A stretch of 21,209 nucleotides of DNA from an uncultured Clostridia bacterium (lineage in GTDB: Bacteria; Bacillota; Clostridia; TANB77; CAG-508), in contig CANRGU010000010.1 in the NCBI GenBank assembly GCA_947630255.1, positions 1 through 21,209 of the forward strand, given 5' to 3'. Numbering within the stretch: the first letter of the stretch is position 1; every line of letters starts with the position of its first letter. The translations under genes were made by a program, and so were the position numbers. This document shows, piece by piece, positions 21,060-21,209 of this stretch. The notes beneath the pieces were generated by a model, which saw only the letters and a program-made list of their open reading frames with translations, was not told where the DNA came from and did not search any database.

Positions 21060-21209
21060 CTAATTCATATATTTTTTTATAATTGCATCAACAATTCTAA
21101 TGCTTGCTTTTCCGTCTCCATAAGGATTTGATGCTTTACTCATTTTTTCATATTCAGATTTATTTGTTAATAATTCTTTTGTTAATTTATATATTGTTTC
21201 CTCATCAGT
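21060..21209 (-). CDS. wecB: UDP-N-acetylglucosamine 2-epimerase, C-terminal part
   Basis: Only the last 49 codons are inside the window; the gene runs off the right edge. The visible sequence includes EYEKMSKASNPYGDGKAS followed by IRIVDAIIKKY and the stop TAG at 21060-21062. The NPYGDGKA motif and the closing helix are characteristic of non-hydrolysing UDP-GlcNAc 2-epimerases (WecB/MnaA), which make UDP-ManNAc for teichoic acid linkage units or other surface glycans. It is convergent with the flavoprotein gene and shares the terminator at 21014-21054. The identification rests on the C-terminal motif only. Confidence 0.85.
   Translation of the reverse strand, partial: TDEETIYKLTKELLTNKSEYEKMSKASNPYGDGKASIRIVDAIIKKYMN

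Noticed and set aside
1..21209. CRISPR arrays, IS elements, prophage or toxin-antitoxin operons of known type
   Set aside because: No regularly spaced direct repeats, transposase, integrase or phage structural gene was found on either strand.

Overview
The window reads as chromosome of a low-GC, endospore-forming Firmicute of the Clostridia type, probably an anaerobic or gut-associated lineage. The base composition is very AT-rich and arginine is almost always AGA. Shine-Dalgarno sites are strong (AGGAGG, AGGGGG). Sporulation and germination genes occur throughout: spmA, spmB, spoIIR, sleB, ypeB, an SspF-like SASP and an AbrB-type regulator. There is no phage, IS element, transposase or CRISPR array. 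Apart from one frameshifted gene, it looks like intact core genome ending in a surface-glycan region.

Layout. 1-480: an AbrB-type regulator on the minus strand, divergent from spmA. 478-1590: spmAB behind a sigma-E-like promoter. 1591-2063: a gene-poor gap holding a consensus promoter with a possible 33-residue basic membrane peptide, then an extended -10 promoter followed by a folded, unidentified non-coding RNA ending in a bidirectional terminator. 2064-4919 (minus): spoIIR, murA and walJ/yycJ. 5153-5686: an orphan gene with its own consensus promoter and terminator. 5817-8852: a UDP-sugar pyrophosphorylase (UDPGP/UAP family) broken by one extra base, then phosphoglucomutase. Together these would make sugar-1-phosphate and nucleotide sugar for the envelope.

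8875-9784: ttcA (minus) and tRNA-Arg(CCU) (plus) are transcribed divergently from consensus promoters whose -35 boxes overlap. A perfect 14-bp palindrome sits at the 5' end of the ttcA transcript. 9848-13803: tadA, an orphan membrane-anchored protein, the SRP RNA gene, dnaX, ybaB and recR. This is the order known from Bacillus (tadA-scr-dnaX-yaaK-recR) with one inserted gene. dnaX carries a candidate -1 frameshift cassette that would make a short gamma-like subunit. 13798-15131 (minus): a UgtP/MGDG-synthase-like glycosyltransferase followed by a 50-residue gene whose ribosome-binding site lies inside a terminator hairpin.

15261-17393: sleB, ypeB and sspF, a germination and spore-DNA-protection block. 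17458-21209: GtrA (minus), a GT-C-like membrane protein translationally coupled to a UDP-galactopyranose-mutase-like flavoprotein (plus), and the 3' end of a wecB-type UDP-GlcNAc 2-epimerase (minus). These suggest teichoic-acid-like or other surface polysaccharide assembly.

The items most worth a second look are the dnaX frameshift cassette, the structured RNA at about 1875-2063, the small gene with its SD in a terminator at 13950, the palindrome/promoter arrangement between ttcA and tRNA-Arg, and the frameshift at 6150.
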